24,567 bases of DNA, from contig JBPCJY010000037.1 in assembly GCA_051004815.1 (NCBI GenBank), positions 1 through 24,567 on the forward strand, read 5' to 3'. The translations under genes and the position numbers were made by a program. The notes under the pieces were generated by a model. It was not told the origin of the DNA. It ran no database searches and saw only the letters and a list, made by a program, of their open reading frames with translations. Source of the stretch: JBBQXY01 sp051004815 (lineage in GTDB: Bacteria > Chloroflexota > Ktedonobacteria > Ktedonobacterales > Ktedonobacteraceae). Within the stretch, counting starts at the first letter, position 1, and each line of letters opens with the position of its first letter. Positions 13,699 to 22,777 of this stretch are shown in pieces.

Positions 13699-16335
13699 AT
13701 GCCTGTGGATTGGGAACCGCTTGATTTTCTCTATCAGAATGTGGGCGATACAGGAGATAGCGCAGAGGTGCTGACGGAGTATATTGAGTACATTGCGAAC
13801 AAGGGCTTGCTTCGTTATAAGTACATTGTCCAGTACGGGGGTAAGTCGGGGGAGAGCGTTTGGACGCATATTATGAACTTGGTGACGACGATTGAAAAAC
13901 TGCGTCCACTCTTTCAACTCAGTGCCGATGAGATGCGTTGTCTGTTGTTGGCCCTCACCATCCACGACCTGAACAAAATTGATGCCTACGGCAAATTGGC
14001 GAATGGTAGGAATACTAGCTATGCCAATGCCGCTTCAAAAACGCATATTGTGCAGGAGCTTGAACAGTTGCAGGTCACAGCCTTTTTCCCAGAGTGGCGT
14101 GACTACCAGTTTGATATTATCTATCTGGCCCATGCTCACCAGGAAGGGTCGATGGTAGAGACGGTACTGAATCAGCACGAAATTGGGCAATGCCGCCTGG
14201 ATACGGATAGGCTGGAAGGGCCATTGAAATATCTCATGAAGGCCGCCGATGTCTCTGATAACTCGCACTCTGGTGATTTTACCCTACACCATGAGAAGCA
14301 TATCCGTGATAAGTTGCGCGATCATGTAAACTCGGCTCTGAACGCGGTGGTATATCCGCGCCGCTATCGTTTTGTTGGACATCACCTGGCCGAACTTCGT
14401 GGCCTGATGACGAACGTGATGCACAACGAGATAGTGGGCTATATGCTTGAAACCTATGGCAAAGATGCCTGCATTGATCTGCTCTATCATCCTGAAGGCG
14501 TGGATTATCTCTTGGATAAGAAGATTCCCTTTACCTGGACGCCTGAGCAACAAAAAGTTGTCGCCGAGCGTATTGGACAACGCTTTGCGAAGTTACAGTC
14601 CGATCAATTGGCACAATTTATCAAAGCCACTCCCTCTGGAATTGGCGTTGATGATGCCGCGCTGCAAAGTGGAGCGACTATCGAGACGATCTTCGGCATC
14701 ATTGCGAACGTGGTAGCGCGTAAACAGTACCGACTGGAATGGCGCGAAGAGCGTGACCGCCTTGTTCGCAGTGATCTGACTAAGGCTCTTGCCAATGAGA
14801 AAGTTGCTACTGAGGTCAAAGCGCAAATCAAGGAGCTTTTGCAAGATGCAGATCTGGTATCAAGCGATGAAGAAGCTCTCAAACGAGGCGAGTTTGTCGC
14901 GGCATACCGCAACTTCTTGAAGGATCATCGCGCTGACCAACTCAAGGCGGTCAAGCAGGACGCGTGGTCGCGAGTGATGCGCCTCTTCCAATTGCCAGAA
15001 ACAGCAGATGCGCTCTATGCCCTGATCGATCCATATCGGCGCGGCTACTTTATGGCGCGGAATCTTCCTGTACGGGACGTTGAGGCGATGGTGCAGGCTG
15101 CTTTGGAAGATTTGCAGCAGTTGGAGGTTGAAGCGTCCAAAGCCCAGGCGGCGCGAAAGCCAAAGAAAACTGCATCTGAAGAGACGGACGAGGCTTCGGC
15201 TGAAGCAGAAGATGTAGCACTGGTGGCTTTTGACACAGCCTATATCGTTGATTACCTGGAACGCCACCTGGAAATGTGGGATAGCCTCGCCGATACGTCA
15301 GCGCATACGATTCCTGTCCAACCCATCGATTTTGCCGAGACGTTGCGTCGCTATGCAGACGCCAGGCAGCCACATAAGCAGTGCTGCTATTGTGGTAGTG
15401 CGCTCAAAGCGAGTAATTGGATGAAGAGACAAGTGCCACCTAATATAGGAGTGCAGAACTTCTCTAATCGCTTGGAGGCTGGAAGTAGCCGCGATCCCAA
15501 GCGTAATGTCTGTGATATCTGCCGCACACAATTTATTCTGGAGAAACTTGCCTGGCGATCTCACAGTGACAAGCAAGGTAGCAAACAGGTAACGTTCTAT
15601 CTCCACCTTTTCCCCTACTCCTACTTTACACAGCCGATGTTGTTAGCGTGGTGGCAAAGTATCAAAAATTTGCAGGATACTGATCATAAGTCGCTGTTCC
15701 TTGATACACGAACTTACTTTAGTGAGTGGGAACGCTATAAAGAGTTGCAAGTTGAGGTATCGCCACGGTATTACCGTTCCTTCATTGATGGTTTGGGGAT
15801 ACCAACGCTTTCCGATGCATTAAGTAATACACCTGTGTTGCCATTGATCATTGCAGGTGGCAATTATGGGCTGCAATTCCTGCAAGCCTTGGAAAAAACA
15901 GCCTTGTTGGCTAACTGGTTTGATACCCGTGTCATTCTTTCTCGTATGCCAGTCCCTTCGCTCAATCTCGCAAATGAGCAAATTGGTGATGAGCCGGTGG
16001 CGTTACTGGTGGAGAATCCACCGCAGAGTATGAGTTGGTTGCTTCCGCAGTCAGCGATGACGCGCAAAAATGTTGAAACGTTGTGCAGTAAGCTGTGCAA
16101 AGTTCATCAACTTGCGGATACGCTCACCACCAAAGAAGACAAACTTGAGGACACTATCTATGATCTTGTCGTTGCTGCCGCTAGCGACCCTCTTGCGCTC
16201 TACTACGAGGTAGACCGCCTGACCGAGCAGCAGGTCTCGCGTAAAAAGGCAGGAAAACCTGAGTACCAGGCGATTCGTTTGAGCCATGTCGTTGCCCCAA
16301 TTTTAACGGAACTTACTAAACTAACTACATTGTAG
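13699..16335 (+). CDS. cas10d: Cas10d (Csc3), type I-D large subunit with HD nuclease domain
   Basis: Signature large subunit of subtype I-D; it recognises the target and carries the DNA-cutting HD nuclease. From ATG 13699 it has 878 residues. AAGGAGG at 13686-13692 fixes this start; the upstream in-frame ATG 13669 has no such site. The HD domain holds H57, H89-D90 (LTIHDLNKID), H145/H147 and the AADVSDN segment with D184. A zinc-binding pair follows: C562/C563-x-C565 and C605-x2-C608. The polymerase-like palm has AGGNYG at 719-724 where type III Cas10 has GGDD, so cyclic oligoadenylate synthesis is not expected. The protein ends soon after the palm and lacks the C-terminal small-subunit region usual in cyanobacterial homologues; that region appears as the next ORF, in the same frame. 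Confidence 0.95.
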   Translation: MPVDWEPLDFLYQNVGDTGDSAEVLTEYIEYIANKGLLRYKYIVQYGGKSGESVWTHIMNLVTTIEKLRPLFQLSADEMRCLLLALTIHDLNKIDAYGKLANGRNTSYANAASKTHIVQELEQLQVTAFFPEWRDYQFDIIYLAHAHQEGSMVETVLNQHEIGQCRLDTDRLEGPLKYLMKAADVSDNSHSGDFTLHHEKHIRDKLRDHVNSALNAVVYPRRYRFVGHHLAELRGLMTNVMHNEIVGYMLETYGKDACIDLLYHPEGVDYLLDKKIPFTWTPEQQKVVAERIGQRFAKLQSDQLAQFIKATPSGIGVDDAALQSGATIETIFGIIANVVARKQYRLEWREERDRLVRSDLTKALANEKVATEVKAQIKELLQDADLVSSDEEALKRGEFVAAYRNFLKDHRADQLKAVKQDAWSRVMRLFQLPETADALYALIDPYRRGYFMARNLPVRDVEAMVQAALEDLQQLEVEASKAQAARKPKKTASEETDEASAEAEDVALVAFDTAYIVDYLERHLEMWDSLADTSAHTIPVQPIDFAETLRRYADARQPHKQCCYCGSALKASNWMKRQVPPNIGVQNFSNRLEAGSSRDPKRNVCDICRTQFILEKLAWRSHSDKQGSKQVTFYLHLFPYSYFTQPMLLAWWQSIKNLQDTDHKSLFLDTRTYFSEWERYKELQVEVSPRYYRSFIDGLGIPTLSDALSNTPVLPLIIAGGNYGLQFLQALEKTALLANWFDTRVILSRMPVPSLNLANEQIGDEPVALLVENPPQSMSWLLPQSAMTRKNVETLCSKLCKVHQLADTLTTKEDKLEDTIYDLVVAAASDPLALYYEVDRLTEQQVSRKKAGKPEYQAIRLSHVVAPILTELTKLTTL

Positions 16336-16341
16336 AAGGAG
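16336..16341 (+). promoter_or_regulatory. Shine-Dalgarno site immediately after the cas10d stop codon
   Basis: AAGGAG starts on the base after TAG (16333-16335) and lies 9 bases before ATG 16351. It would let ribosomes finishing Cas10d restart on the small-subunit ORF. Confidence 0.7.
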
Positions 16342-16350
16342 AATCCTATT

Positions 16351-16815
16351 ATGGACGCTTTACAAGAATTAGCGACGTTTGCGGCCTCTCATCGCATTCG
16401 TGGTCGCTCGTACAAACGTAACTCGATGCTCAAGCCCTTAGACATCATCCTGAATGAGCTTGATCGCTGCCCCAACCCGAAGGACCCCGCGGAAATTCGG
16501 TTAGTTCGCACAGGGAGTAAGGGACTTATCTATGAGCATGTACAGCGCGTTGCGAAGGGAGTGCGCGAGGACGCTGTCTACCACTACGTTGACCTGTTTT
16601 TTGATCAGGTGTTGGAGGAGGCGCACCACAATAACGCGAATAAACTGTTGCAACGCGAACGCTTGATTCGCAGTGCCTACCTTGTTTACATGCGACAAGC
16701 CCTGGCCGAAATCTTCATTGCCCACGGCAAAGCGAGAAGTGCTGGTGACGCGATGCAGACTATGCAGGATGATGCCTCACAGAATATTGAAGAAGACGAA
16801 GCTGAGGAAGCTTGA
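16351..16815 (+). CDS. cas11d: Cas11d-like small subunit of the type I-D complex, encoded as a separate ORF
   Basis: The protein has 154 residues and is mostly helical by pattern, with an acidic tail (EEDEAEEA). The segments RIRGRSYKRNSMLKPLDIIL and YVDLFFDQVLEE...LIRSAYLVYMRQAL look like the C-terminal small-subunit region that I recall from cyanobacterial Cas10d; that comparison is from memory. Small subunits line the belly of the crRNA complex and hold the displaced strand. The ORF is in the same frame as cas10d, separated only by TAG and five codons (AAG GAG AAT CCT ATT). Joined together the two would be about 1038 residues, near the usual length of a full Cas10d. I infer that a fused gene was split by one stop codon. 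The alternative is an unrelated accessory protein. Confidence 0.65.
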   Translation: MDALQELATFAASHRIRGRSYKRNSMLKPLDIILNELDRCPNPKDPAEIRLVRTGSKGLIYEHVQRVAKGVREDAVYHYVDLFFDQVLEEAHHNNANKLLQRERLIRSAYLVYMRQALAEIFIAHGKARSAGDAMQTMQDDASQNIEEDEAEEA

Positions 16816-16884
16816 TTTCTCGCCCAATTCGCAGGGGCTTTTTACAGAGAAGTAACCATTTTAGTGAATGAAGGAGTACAGACC

Positions 16885-17892
16885 ATGAGTGTTATTGGCA
16901 ACCTGACCATATTGAATCAGTATAGTGAGTATTTGCAGCCCAGGTATGATAAATTTCCCCACGGGCGATATGCGAGTTTACTTGTCGTGCGCAAAACTGA
17001 ATCGGAGACGATTTTTCGCACCGAAGGAAGCGGAGAGGGCCTTGTCAAGGAGGTTGTGACAGCCGGGGTAAACAATGCTACGCCTATACGTCGCGTGATG
17101 ATTAGCAAGCGCAAGCAAACGGCTGTCGAACGTCGGACGGGACGCGAATTGTTGCGTGAGCATGATTTGTTGAAAATGGCTTTAGTCAATAAGAAAGAAC
17201 AAATTTGTGCGCTCAATACCAATGCACCGTGCGGGGAATGTATTGATTGCATGCTCTATGGCTATGCTGTTGGTGGTGGTGGAGCGCAAAAGAGCCGTGT
17301 CATGACCGATGATGCCTTTTCAATCGGCCCAGTAGCTCAAGTGACAGGCAAGCGTACTTTCAACGCCACCTTTGATAACGGTACAATGCGTAGTCCCTTC
17401 GATGATAATAAGCCATCAACCTCAATCAATGAAGACGAGTACGTGCTGCCGGAGACCCATTTCCTGGACGTTGAGACGCTGAAAGATGTGACGCTAGGCG
17501 AGCTACAGTATGTTATTGGCAACGTTTTGCGCAGTACTCGCTATGGTGCCATCAGCAGCCGCCTGGGGCGTGTACGCAATACGCTGGCAGCTATTGTCTT
17601 TAGCGATACCGAAATCTTCTCCAACCTTGAACTTACCCAGCATGTCTATGACACCTTGAAAGGGGATAAAGAAGAGCTGGATTTCCCACTGCTTGATGCA
17701 CAGGTACTGGATGCTGTCCACGATGCAACCAATACCTTACTCTCACAGGTGGTTGGACGTATGCCGGTTGTGTTGCGTGGTGATGTATTACAGCGCGTAA
17801 AGGACGAGACGATTGCGCTCTACCGCAATCCTGACGATGTGAAGAACTTCCTGGTGGACGTTGACCGGGGCTATCCCAAAACGAGCAAGTAA
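16885..17892 (+). CDS. csc2: Csc2 (Cas7d), type I-D backbone subunit
   Basis: Cas7-group RAMP protein that polymerises along the crRNA to form the backbone of the complex. It has 335 residues from ATG 16885, fixed by AAGGAG at 16871-16876; an in-frame GTG at 16864 would lie before that site. Four cysteines are placed as expected for the zinc site of Csc2: C108, C116, C119 and C122 (CALNTNAPCGECIDCMLYGYAVGG). The segment SRVMTDDAFSIGPV, then FNATFDNGTM and LGELQYVIGNVLRSTRYGAISSRLGR, is characteristic of the family. It follows the Cas11d-like ORF by a 69-base gap, the longest within the operon, and precedes csc1 by 17 bases. Confidence 0.94.
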   Translation: MSVIGNLTILNQYSEYLQPRYDKFPHGRYASLLVVRKTESETIFRTEGSGEGLVKEVVTAGVNNATPIRRVMISKRKQTAVERRTGRELLREHDLLKMALVNKKEQICALNTNAPCGECIDCMLYGYAVGGGGAQKSRVMTDDAFSIGPVAQVTGKRTFNATFDNGTMRSPFDDNKPSTSINEDEYVLPETHFLDVETLKDVTLGELQYVIGNVLRSTRYGAISSRLGRVRNTLAAIVFSDTEIFSNLELTQHVYDTLKGDKEELDFPLLDAQVLDAVHDATNTLLSQVVGRMPVVLRGDVLQRVKDETIALYRNPDDVKNFLVDVDRGYPKTSK

Positions 17893-17909
17893 GCAAGGGG
17901 ATCGACGCT

Positions 17910-18647
17910 ATGACGATGTATCTCTATCGCGCCGATCTCACTTTAATGGAGCATACCTACTTTGCGAGCCGTGAGGTAGGGACGCTCTACGAAAGTGAAC
18001 CGCTCATCGGCAATTACGCCTTAACTTACGCCATGGGTTTATGCGCTGCACCCTACGATTGGAGCGGCCCTCCACGCTATAAGCAAGACCTGAGCCCATT
18101 GAACGAGCAAGGCATCTACGTCACTCCCGCGACCTTTCAGCCTGGGAAGTTGCGCTATGTATTCAGTCAGTTTAATGCGCAGACGGATAGCTATTACTTC
18201 CGCTTCGATCAGAATGCTATTGGTACAGACCCATATAAGAAAGCAAGGGCGGCCAATTTCCCACAAAACGGCAAGCTACGTATGCTGGGATTAGAGAGCC
18301 AGGCCATCTTTTACCTGCTTTCGACACAGGATATAACCGCACGTTTGCCCGGCTATATTCGACTTGGCAAGTTCAATAGCAAGGCGCGTATCCAATGGGA
18401 GCAACTTTCACTGGCCAATGGACAGCCAGAAGAAAGCGAGCGATCACTAGAGTTTTTGCTGAACGCGGTCGATCTGCCCCCTTCGTCTGTGAAGAATTTA
18501 CGCGGCTTTTCTGTCTACAACATCTATCCTGCGCCCTTGCTAAGCCGCTGCTTGCTACGTGCGCCATTTTGGCAGGGCGTAACGAAGAGCGGACAAAAGG
18601 TGTTTCTCCCAGCAGGAATGCGTTATGGTGTTGACTCACTGGCTTAG
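17910..18647 (+). CDS. csc1: Csc1 (Cas5d-type), type I-D subunit
   Basis: Cas5-group RAMP protein that caps the 5' handle of the crRNA and helps in target recognition. It has 245 residues. The N-terminal strand MYLYRADLTLMEHTYFASREVGTLYESEPLIGNYALTYAMGL is the typical Csc1 opening (an F-x-S-x-E-x-G segment followed by NYALTYA). ATG 17910 has AAGGGG 9 bases upstream; ATG 17916 is an alternative. It lies between csc2 and the cas3' helicase, close-packed with both, which supports one operon. Family assignment is from these motifs and gene order. Confidence 0.9.
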   Translation: MTMYLYRADLTLMEHTYFASREVGTLYESEPLIGNYALTYAMGLCAAPYDWSGPPRYKQDLSPLNEQGIYVTPATFQPGKLRYVFSQFNAQTDSYYFRFDQNAIGTDPYKKARAANFPQNGKLRMLGLESQAIFYLLSTQDITARLPGYIRLGKFNSKARIQWEQLSLANGQPEESERSLEFLLNAVDLPPSSVKNLRGFSVYNIYPAPLLSRCLLRAPFWQGVTKSGQKVFLPAGMRYGVDSLA

Positions 18648-18665
18648 TGAGAAGGAGTATGTGCA

Positions 18666-21119
18666 ATGCTGTCGATCAATCTCAAGGCACAGGATGAGTA
18701 CCAGTGGCGTGGGGAGAATCCATCTCCCGCCACCTTTCCGCAAGAGAAAGATTGGTATCCACTCTACCATCAGTGGCTTACCTATAACGCTGAGAAACCC
18801 ATCATTGTCAACACCTACAACACCGGAACAGGTAAGACAAAAGCCGCTCTACTACGATTGCTAAAACGGGCCAGGGATGTCGGCTTTGATAAACTTACAC
18901 CAATCAGCCACAATGCTCTGTTGATTGCTCCAACCAACGAGCTGCTGGCTCAGCATGTAGCGGATGCGAAGAAATTTTGCGAAGAAAACGGTCTGCCTTA
19001 CCGCGTGACAGCTTTAACGAAAGATGACTTAGAGAGGTATAAGAATACCGAGGGTTTCAGCGAAGACCGCTTGCGCAGAGGTGCCGCACTGCACGCGATA
19101 CTCAATGATGCCAGTAAAGTGGATGATGATTACACAAAGCGGGCTACCCTGTATGTCGTGAACCCTGATATCTTCTACTATGCTGTCCTCTTCTGCTATC
19201 AAAGATTCGACGGACCATCACTGTTCAGAGACTTTTTTGGACTGTTCAATTACATCATCATTGACGAGTTTCACTACTACAACCCCAAGCAGTTGACCGC
19301 ATTTCTCTTTTTCATGAAGTATTCGCAACATCAAGGATATATCGATAATGTAGGGAAGAAACGACAGTTTTGTATCCTGACCGCCACTCCTCGTCCCCAA
19401 GTTACGGACTACCTGAATGGATTGGGTATCCCTATTGCGTGGATTCGGCCTGGAGAAATCGATCCGGCTGACGAACCAGACATCCAACCAGTCCGCGCTC
19501 TTACGTCTGTACAATTGCAAGTGTATCATACCGAGGAATTGCAGCAAGATGATGCACAGGGCGGATTGTTGCAATTGGCACAGCAACAGCAAGCAACGCT
19601 ACAGACCTGGCTTGACCAGGGGCTTGAAGGAGCCATCATCTCCAGTTCGCTTGGCACGGTGAACCGCATTCATGAGCTGCTTCGATCAAACATCACAGAT
19701 GCTGAGATGGGACGCATTACAGGAGCGGAAAAACGCGCTGAGCGTAACGCGGCAAAAGAGAAGCCACTGATCCTGGCAACGCCCACGGTTGATATTGGGT
19801 ACAATTTTGACCGCTCACGGCCCAAGCCGCGACAAAATATTGATTTTTTGCTTCTCGATGCCTTTTCAGGTGATGAGTTAGTACAGAGAATAGGACGAGC
19901 GGGAAGAGTGTTGGCAGCGGAGGAGCGCGATCATCCAAGTTTTGTGATCGTAGCTGTCGATCCTGCGGCCTATAAACTGCTGGAAGCATATGATGGGAAA
20001 GAGCTAGAACGGCCTGAGTTGGCGCGAATAGCCGACTCAGAAGAGATGCCGAAGCGCAACGATCTGTATGCCTACATCAAGACCGGAGCGATATTGGAGG
20101 TATTCCGGCCTATCATGTTTATAGGCCAAGGAACAGCTACTGAAAATATGCCCAACCTCGAAACATTCTTGCAAGATATCCAGAAGCTTTTTGGCGTCAA
20201 GCGGCCTTTTACGTATCGGCAAGCACAATATAAGGTTCGGGAATTTGAAGACCGTAAGAAGCATTATGGTGAGCTAAAAACTATTCCCCAAGAGGCATTT
20301 AACATTCTCCGGTTGAAGGTTGATAAGAAACCGGTTGATGTACCAGAAAAGCTAGAAAAGTGCTTGAAGGCGTTTGTTGCAAGGTTGGGTAGTGTTGGAA
20401 AGCCAGTAGGACGGAAAGGGTATGAGGTGGTGCAGTGGCTGCAACGCGATCTGCGTAACTACTTTGTAGATCAGGCACGCTTTAGCTTCCGCGATAGTTT
20501 TCAACCGCCGCTGGCTCTGGTATATGACCCCGATCATCTTCATTCAAGCAAGGATGTGGCGTTCTATAACGCATTGCACATTGCCAGGTATTATGAGGCG
20601 CGTTACTTTTCGCCAGTCTCGCAATGGGAAGAATATACAGGGAAAGATGCCCCAGCAGAGTCAAAAGATGCTTTGGCCTTTTGCCATTTGCGGCAATTCC
20701 GTGAGAAGCCGCTACAGATTGGCTTCAAGCTCAATGCGAATGAATACACGCAAGATGAGTGGGAAGAACAGTTTGCCTATCAAGTGACAGCTTTGTATGG
20801 GTTGGAAGTGGTCTCGCTTAGTGATAATCGGGGCTTAGACCCTACGCTACAATCCCTCTTTCAGACACAATTCATCCCTGCTTTTGCTGCACTTAATGAA
20901 GCCAGAAGTTCTACTGCTAGCGCGATTCGTCGGCTGCAAAGGCAAGCCCGCTTTTTCCCTGTGCAGATGGATGTGACTTTTTGCGACGGCAAAACACTTA
21001 CATATCTGGTCATTTTGGGGACGATGGCATTTCAGGTGTGTGCTGAAATCCCTTATCGCGCCATTGCGATTGATAGGCATAAGACACAATTGATGGATGA
21101 TCGTCCGTTCATCTGTTGA
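18666..21119 (+). CDS. cas3: Cas3' helicase of type I-D (no HD domain)
   Basis: Superfamily 2 DExH helicase that unwinds target DNA after recognition. It has 817 residues. Walker A is NTGTGKT at 52-58, Walker B is DEFH at 200-203, LTATP marks motif III, and motif VI is QRIGRAGR at 407-414. There is no HD nuclease domain at either end, which agrees with I-D, where the HD activity is on Cas10d. The C-terminal half (about 430-817) has no motif I recognise. ATG 18666 has GAAGGAG at 18651-18657. Its position between csc1 and cas6 differs from the cyanobacterial order, where cas3' usually precedes cas10d. Confidence 0.93.
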   Translation: MLSINLKAQDEYQWRGENPSPATFPQEKDWYPLYHQWLTYNAEKPIIVNTYNTGTGKTKAALLRLLKRARDVGFDKLTPISHNALLIAPTNELLAQHVADAKKFCEENGLPYRVTALTKDDLERYKNTEGFSEDRLRRGAALHAILNDASKVDDDYTKRATLYVVNPDIFYYAVLFCYQRFDGPSLFRDFFGLFNYIIIDEFHYYNPKQLTAFLFFMKYSQHQGYIDNVGKKRQFCILTATPRPQVTDYLNGLGIPIAWIRPGEIDPADEPDIQPVRALTSVQLQVYHTEELQQDDAQGGLLQLAQQQQATLQTWLDQGLEGAIISSSLGTVNRIHELLRSNITDAEMGRITGAEKRAERNAAKEKPLILATPTVDIGYNFDRSRPKPRQNIDFLLLDAFSGDELVQRIGRAGRVLAAEERDHPSFVIVAVDPAAYKLLEAYDGKELERPELARIADSEEMPKRNDLYAYIKTGAILEVFRPIMFIGQGTATENMPNLETFLQDIQKLFGVKRPFTYRQAQYKVREFEDRKKHYGELKTIPQEAFNILRLKVDKKPVDVPEKLEKCLKAFVARLGSVGKPVGRKGYEVVQWLQRDLRNYFVDQARFSFRDSFQPPLALVYDPDHLHSSKDVAFYNALHIARYYEARYFSPVSQWEEYTGKDAPAESKDALAFCHLRQFREKPLQIGFKLNANEYTQDEWEEQFAYQVTALYGLEVVSLSDNRGLDPTLQSLFQTQFIPAFAALNEARSSTASAIRRLQRQARFFPVQMDVTFCDGKTLTYLVILGTMAFQVCAEIPYRAIAIDRHKTQLMDDRPFIC

Positions 21120-21149
21120 TTCTTGTTGATGCTGGAAAGGATACTTCCC

Positions 21150-22139
21150 TTGACACAATCTGTGCAAAAGACATCTACCGAGATGACCCAATCTCACGGC
21201 GAACTCTTCTCTCTCCTCCTCCGTCTTCACCCAATAGAAGCGGGTCAAGTTTCGCCGGGGGCTGGCAACCAGGTGCAAGCTGCCTTCCTGGACATGGTGC
21301 GCCAGGGCGAACCTGCCTTGTCTGAGTGGTTGCATGCGCCGAACCAGAGGCGACCGTACAGCGTGGGACTGCTGCAAGGCTTTAATCACCTCACGCCAGA
21401 GCAGATCGAGGAGGCGCGAACGAAGCAGCAGGCGGTCTCCGTGCTGCCGGGGCAAACCTATTGGTTGCGTATCACCATGCTGGACGGCAGCATATTCAGC
21501 TCATTCGCGCAATTGCTGATCGCCAAATCTCGTGCGCTGGTCGTGCGAATTGGGGATGCTCGTTTTGAGATGAGCCGGCTGGTGAGTTCGCCCGACCCGG
21601 AAGCATCGGCCCAATCATGGGTGGCCTACTCATCGTTTGCTGAATTGCACACGCTGCGTCGTCCCGCGCAGAAACTCTATGCTTTTGAGTTCGTGACGCC
21701 CACCGCTTTTAGTATGGGACAGAAGCCGTGGGGCAAACTATTGAAATTGTTTCCTGAACCGGTCTATGTTTTTGAGAGCCTGGCCCGCCAATGGGAATCG
21801 TTCGCACCGCCGCATTTGCGTATGGAGGCGAGTGGAATGTCACCACGAACCCTGGCCGCGTGGTGCGAGGAGCAGATTATCGTAGCTCGCTACGACTTAG
21901 CGACAAGCTATATGCCTTCCAGCAAGTTCGGACAAGCCGGCTTCCAGGGGAAGATTGTGTACGAGGTGAAGGGTATACCCACCGCCCCAGAGGCGCAATG
22001 GCTCTCTCCACTGGCCCGTTTTGCCCTCTTTAGCGGCATAGGCTACAAAACGACCATGGGCATGGGGCAAGCACGCTGTACAAATCTTACTGAGCCAACC
22101 GTGCCGCACGCTGCCATAGCGAAGGAGAGTACGCCATGA
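21150..22139 (+). CDS. cas6: Cas6 pre-crRNA processing endoribonuclease
   Basis: RAMP-fold RNase that cuts the array transcript within each repeat and leaves an 8-nt 5' handle. With TTG 21150 as start it has 329 residues. The C-terminal glycine-rich loop GIGYKTTMGMG (296-306) is the family hallmark. The start is uncertain: TTG 21150 has GGAAAGGA 8 bases upstream, while ATG 21129 and ATG 21183 have no ribosome site; homologues often begin close to the segment at 21183 (ELFSLLLRLHP). The stop overlaps the start of cas4 in an ATGA junction. The catalytic residues of Cas6 are not conserved enough to point out. Confidence 0.9.
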   Translation: MTQSVQKTSTEMTQSHGELFSLLLRLHPIEAGQVSPGAGNQVQAAFLDMVRQGEPALSEWLHAPNQRRPYSVGLLQGFNHLTPEQIEEARTKQQAVSVLPGQTYWLRITMLDGSIFSSFAQLLIAKSRALVVRIGDARFEMSRLVSSPDPEASAQSWVAYSSFAELHTLRRPAQKLYAFEFVTPTAFSMGQKPWGKLLKLFPEPVYVFESLARQWESFAPPHLRMEASGMSPRTLAAWCEEQIIVARYDLATSYMPSSKFGQAGFQGKIVYEVKGIPTAPEAQWLSPLARFALFSGIGYKTTMGMGQARCTNLTEPTVPHAAIAKESTP

Positions 22140-22777
22140 GTACACATAGTGCGCCTGAGACTATTCCGCTCTCGTATCTCAACGCGGTCGAGTACTGTCC
22201 GCGCCGCTTCCACTACGAATTTGTGCAAGGCGATATGCTGAGGAACGAGTTTGTACTGGAAGGTACTCTCTTGCATGAACGCGCAGACGAGCCGGGACAA
22301 CATACTACACGAGATGGCGAATTACAGCTCAATCACCTCTACCTCTATAGTGAAGCTCTTCGACTCTCCGGTTTTGCCGATATCGTTGAGGAAGAAAATG
22401 GCATACTCATACCGGTGGAATATAAGCACGGCAAAGAGGGCAAATGGCTCAACGATCATGTACAACTCTGCGCCCAGGCTCTCTGCCTTGAAGAGCGACA
22501 GCCGGATAAACCACCCACTCCCTATGGCTATATCTTCTACTTTGGTTCCCGGAAGCGCGTCCAGGTGCATTTCACACCCGAATTGCGAGCAAAAACGCAA
22601 GCGACGATTGCTCTGGCCTTTCAAGTTTCCTTGCTCGATAGTCCACCGCCACCGCTCGAAGGGAAGATAGCGATCCGTTGTCGTGATTGCAGCTTATCTT
22701 CTATCTGTCTGCCAGAGGAAGTGAAGCTCTTAAATGCTCGAAAAGGAGGCATACATGCCAACACTCTACCTGACTGA
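22136..22777 (+). CDS. cas4: Cas4 RecB-like nuclease of spacer acquisition
   Basis: An iron-sulfur nuclease that trims prespacers and helps select PAM-adjacent ends with Cas1-Cas2. It has 213 residues. The four iron-sulfur cysteines are C21 (EYCPRRFHYEF) and C182, C185, C191 (CRDCSLSSIC). The nuclease residues are in place: H47, D82 (GFAD), E95-x-K97 (VEYKHGK) and the QALCLEE segment. It overlaps cas6 by 4 bases and cas1 by 23 bases, the tightest packing in the operon, as fits a protein that works with Cas1. Confidence 0.95.
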   Translation: MSTHSAPETIPLSYLNAVEYCPRRFHYEFVQGDMLRNEFVLEGTLLHERADEPGQHTTRDGELQLNHLYLYSEALRLSGFADIVEEENGILIPVEYKHGKEGKWLNDHVQLCAQALCLEERQPDKPPTPYGYIFYFGSRKRVQVHFTPELRAKTQATIALAFQVSLLDSPPPPLEGKIAIRCRDCSLSSICLPEEVKLLNARKGGIHANTLPD

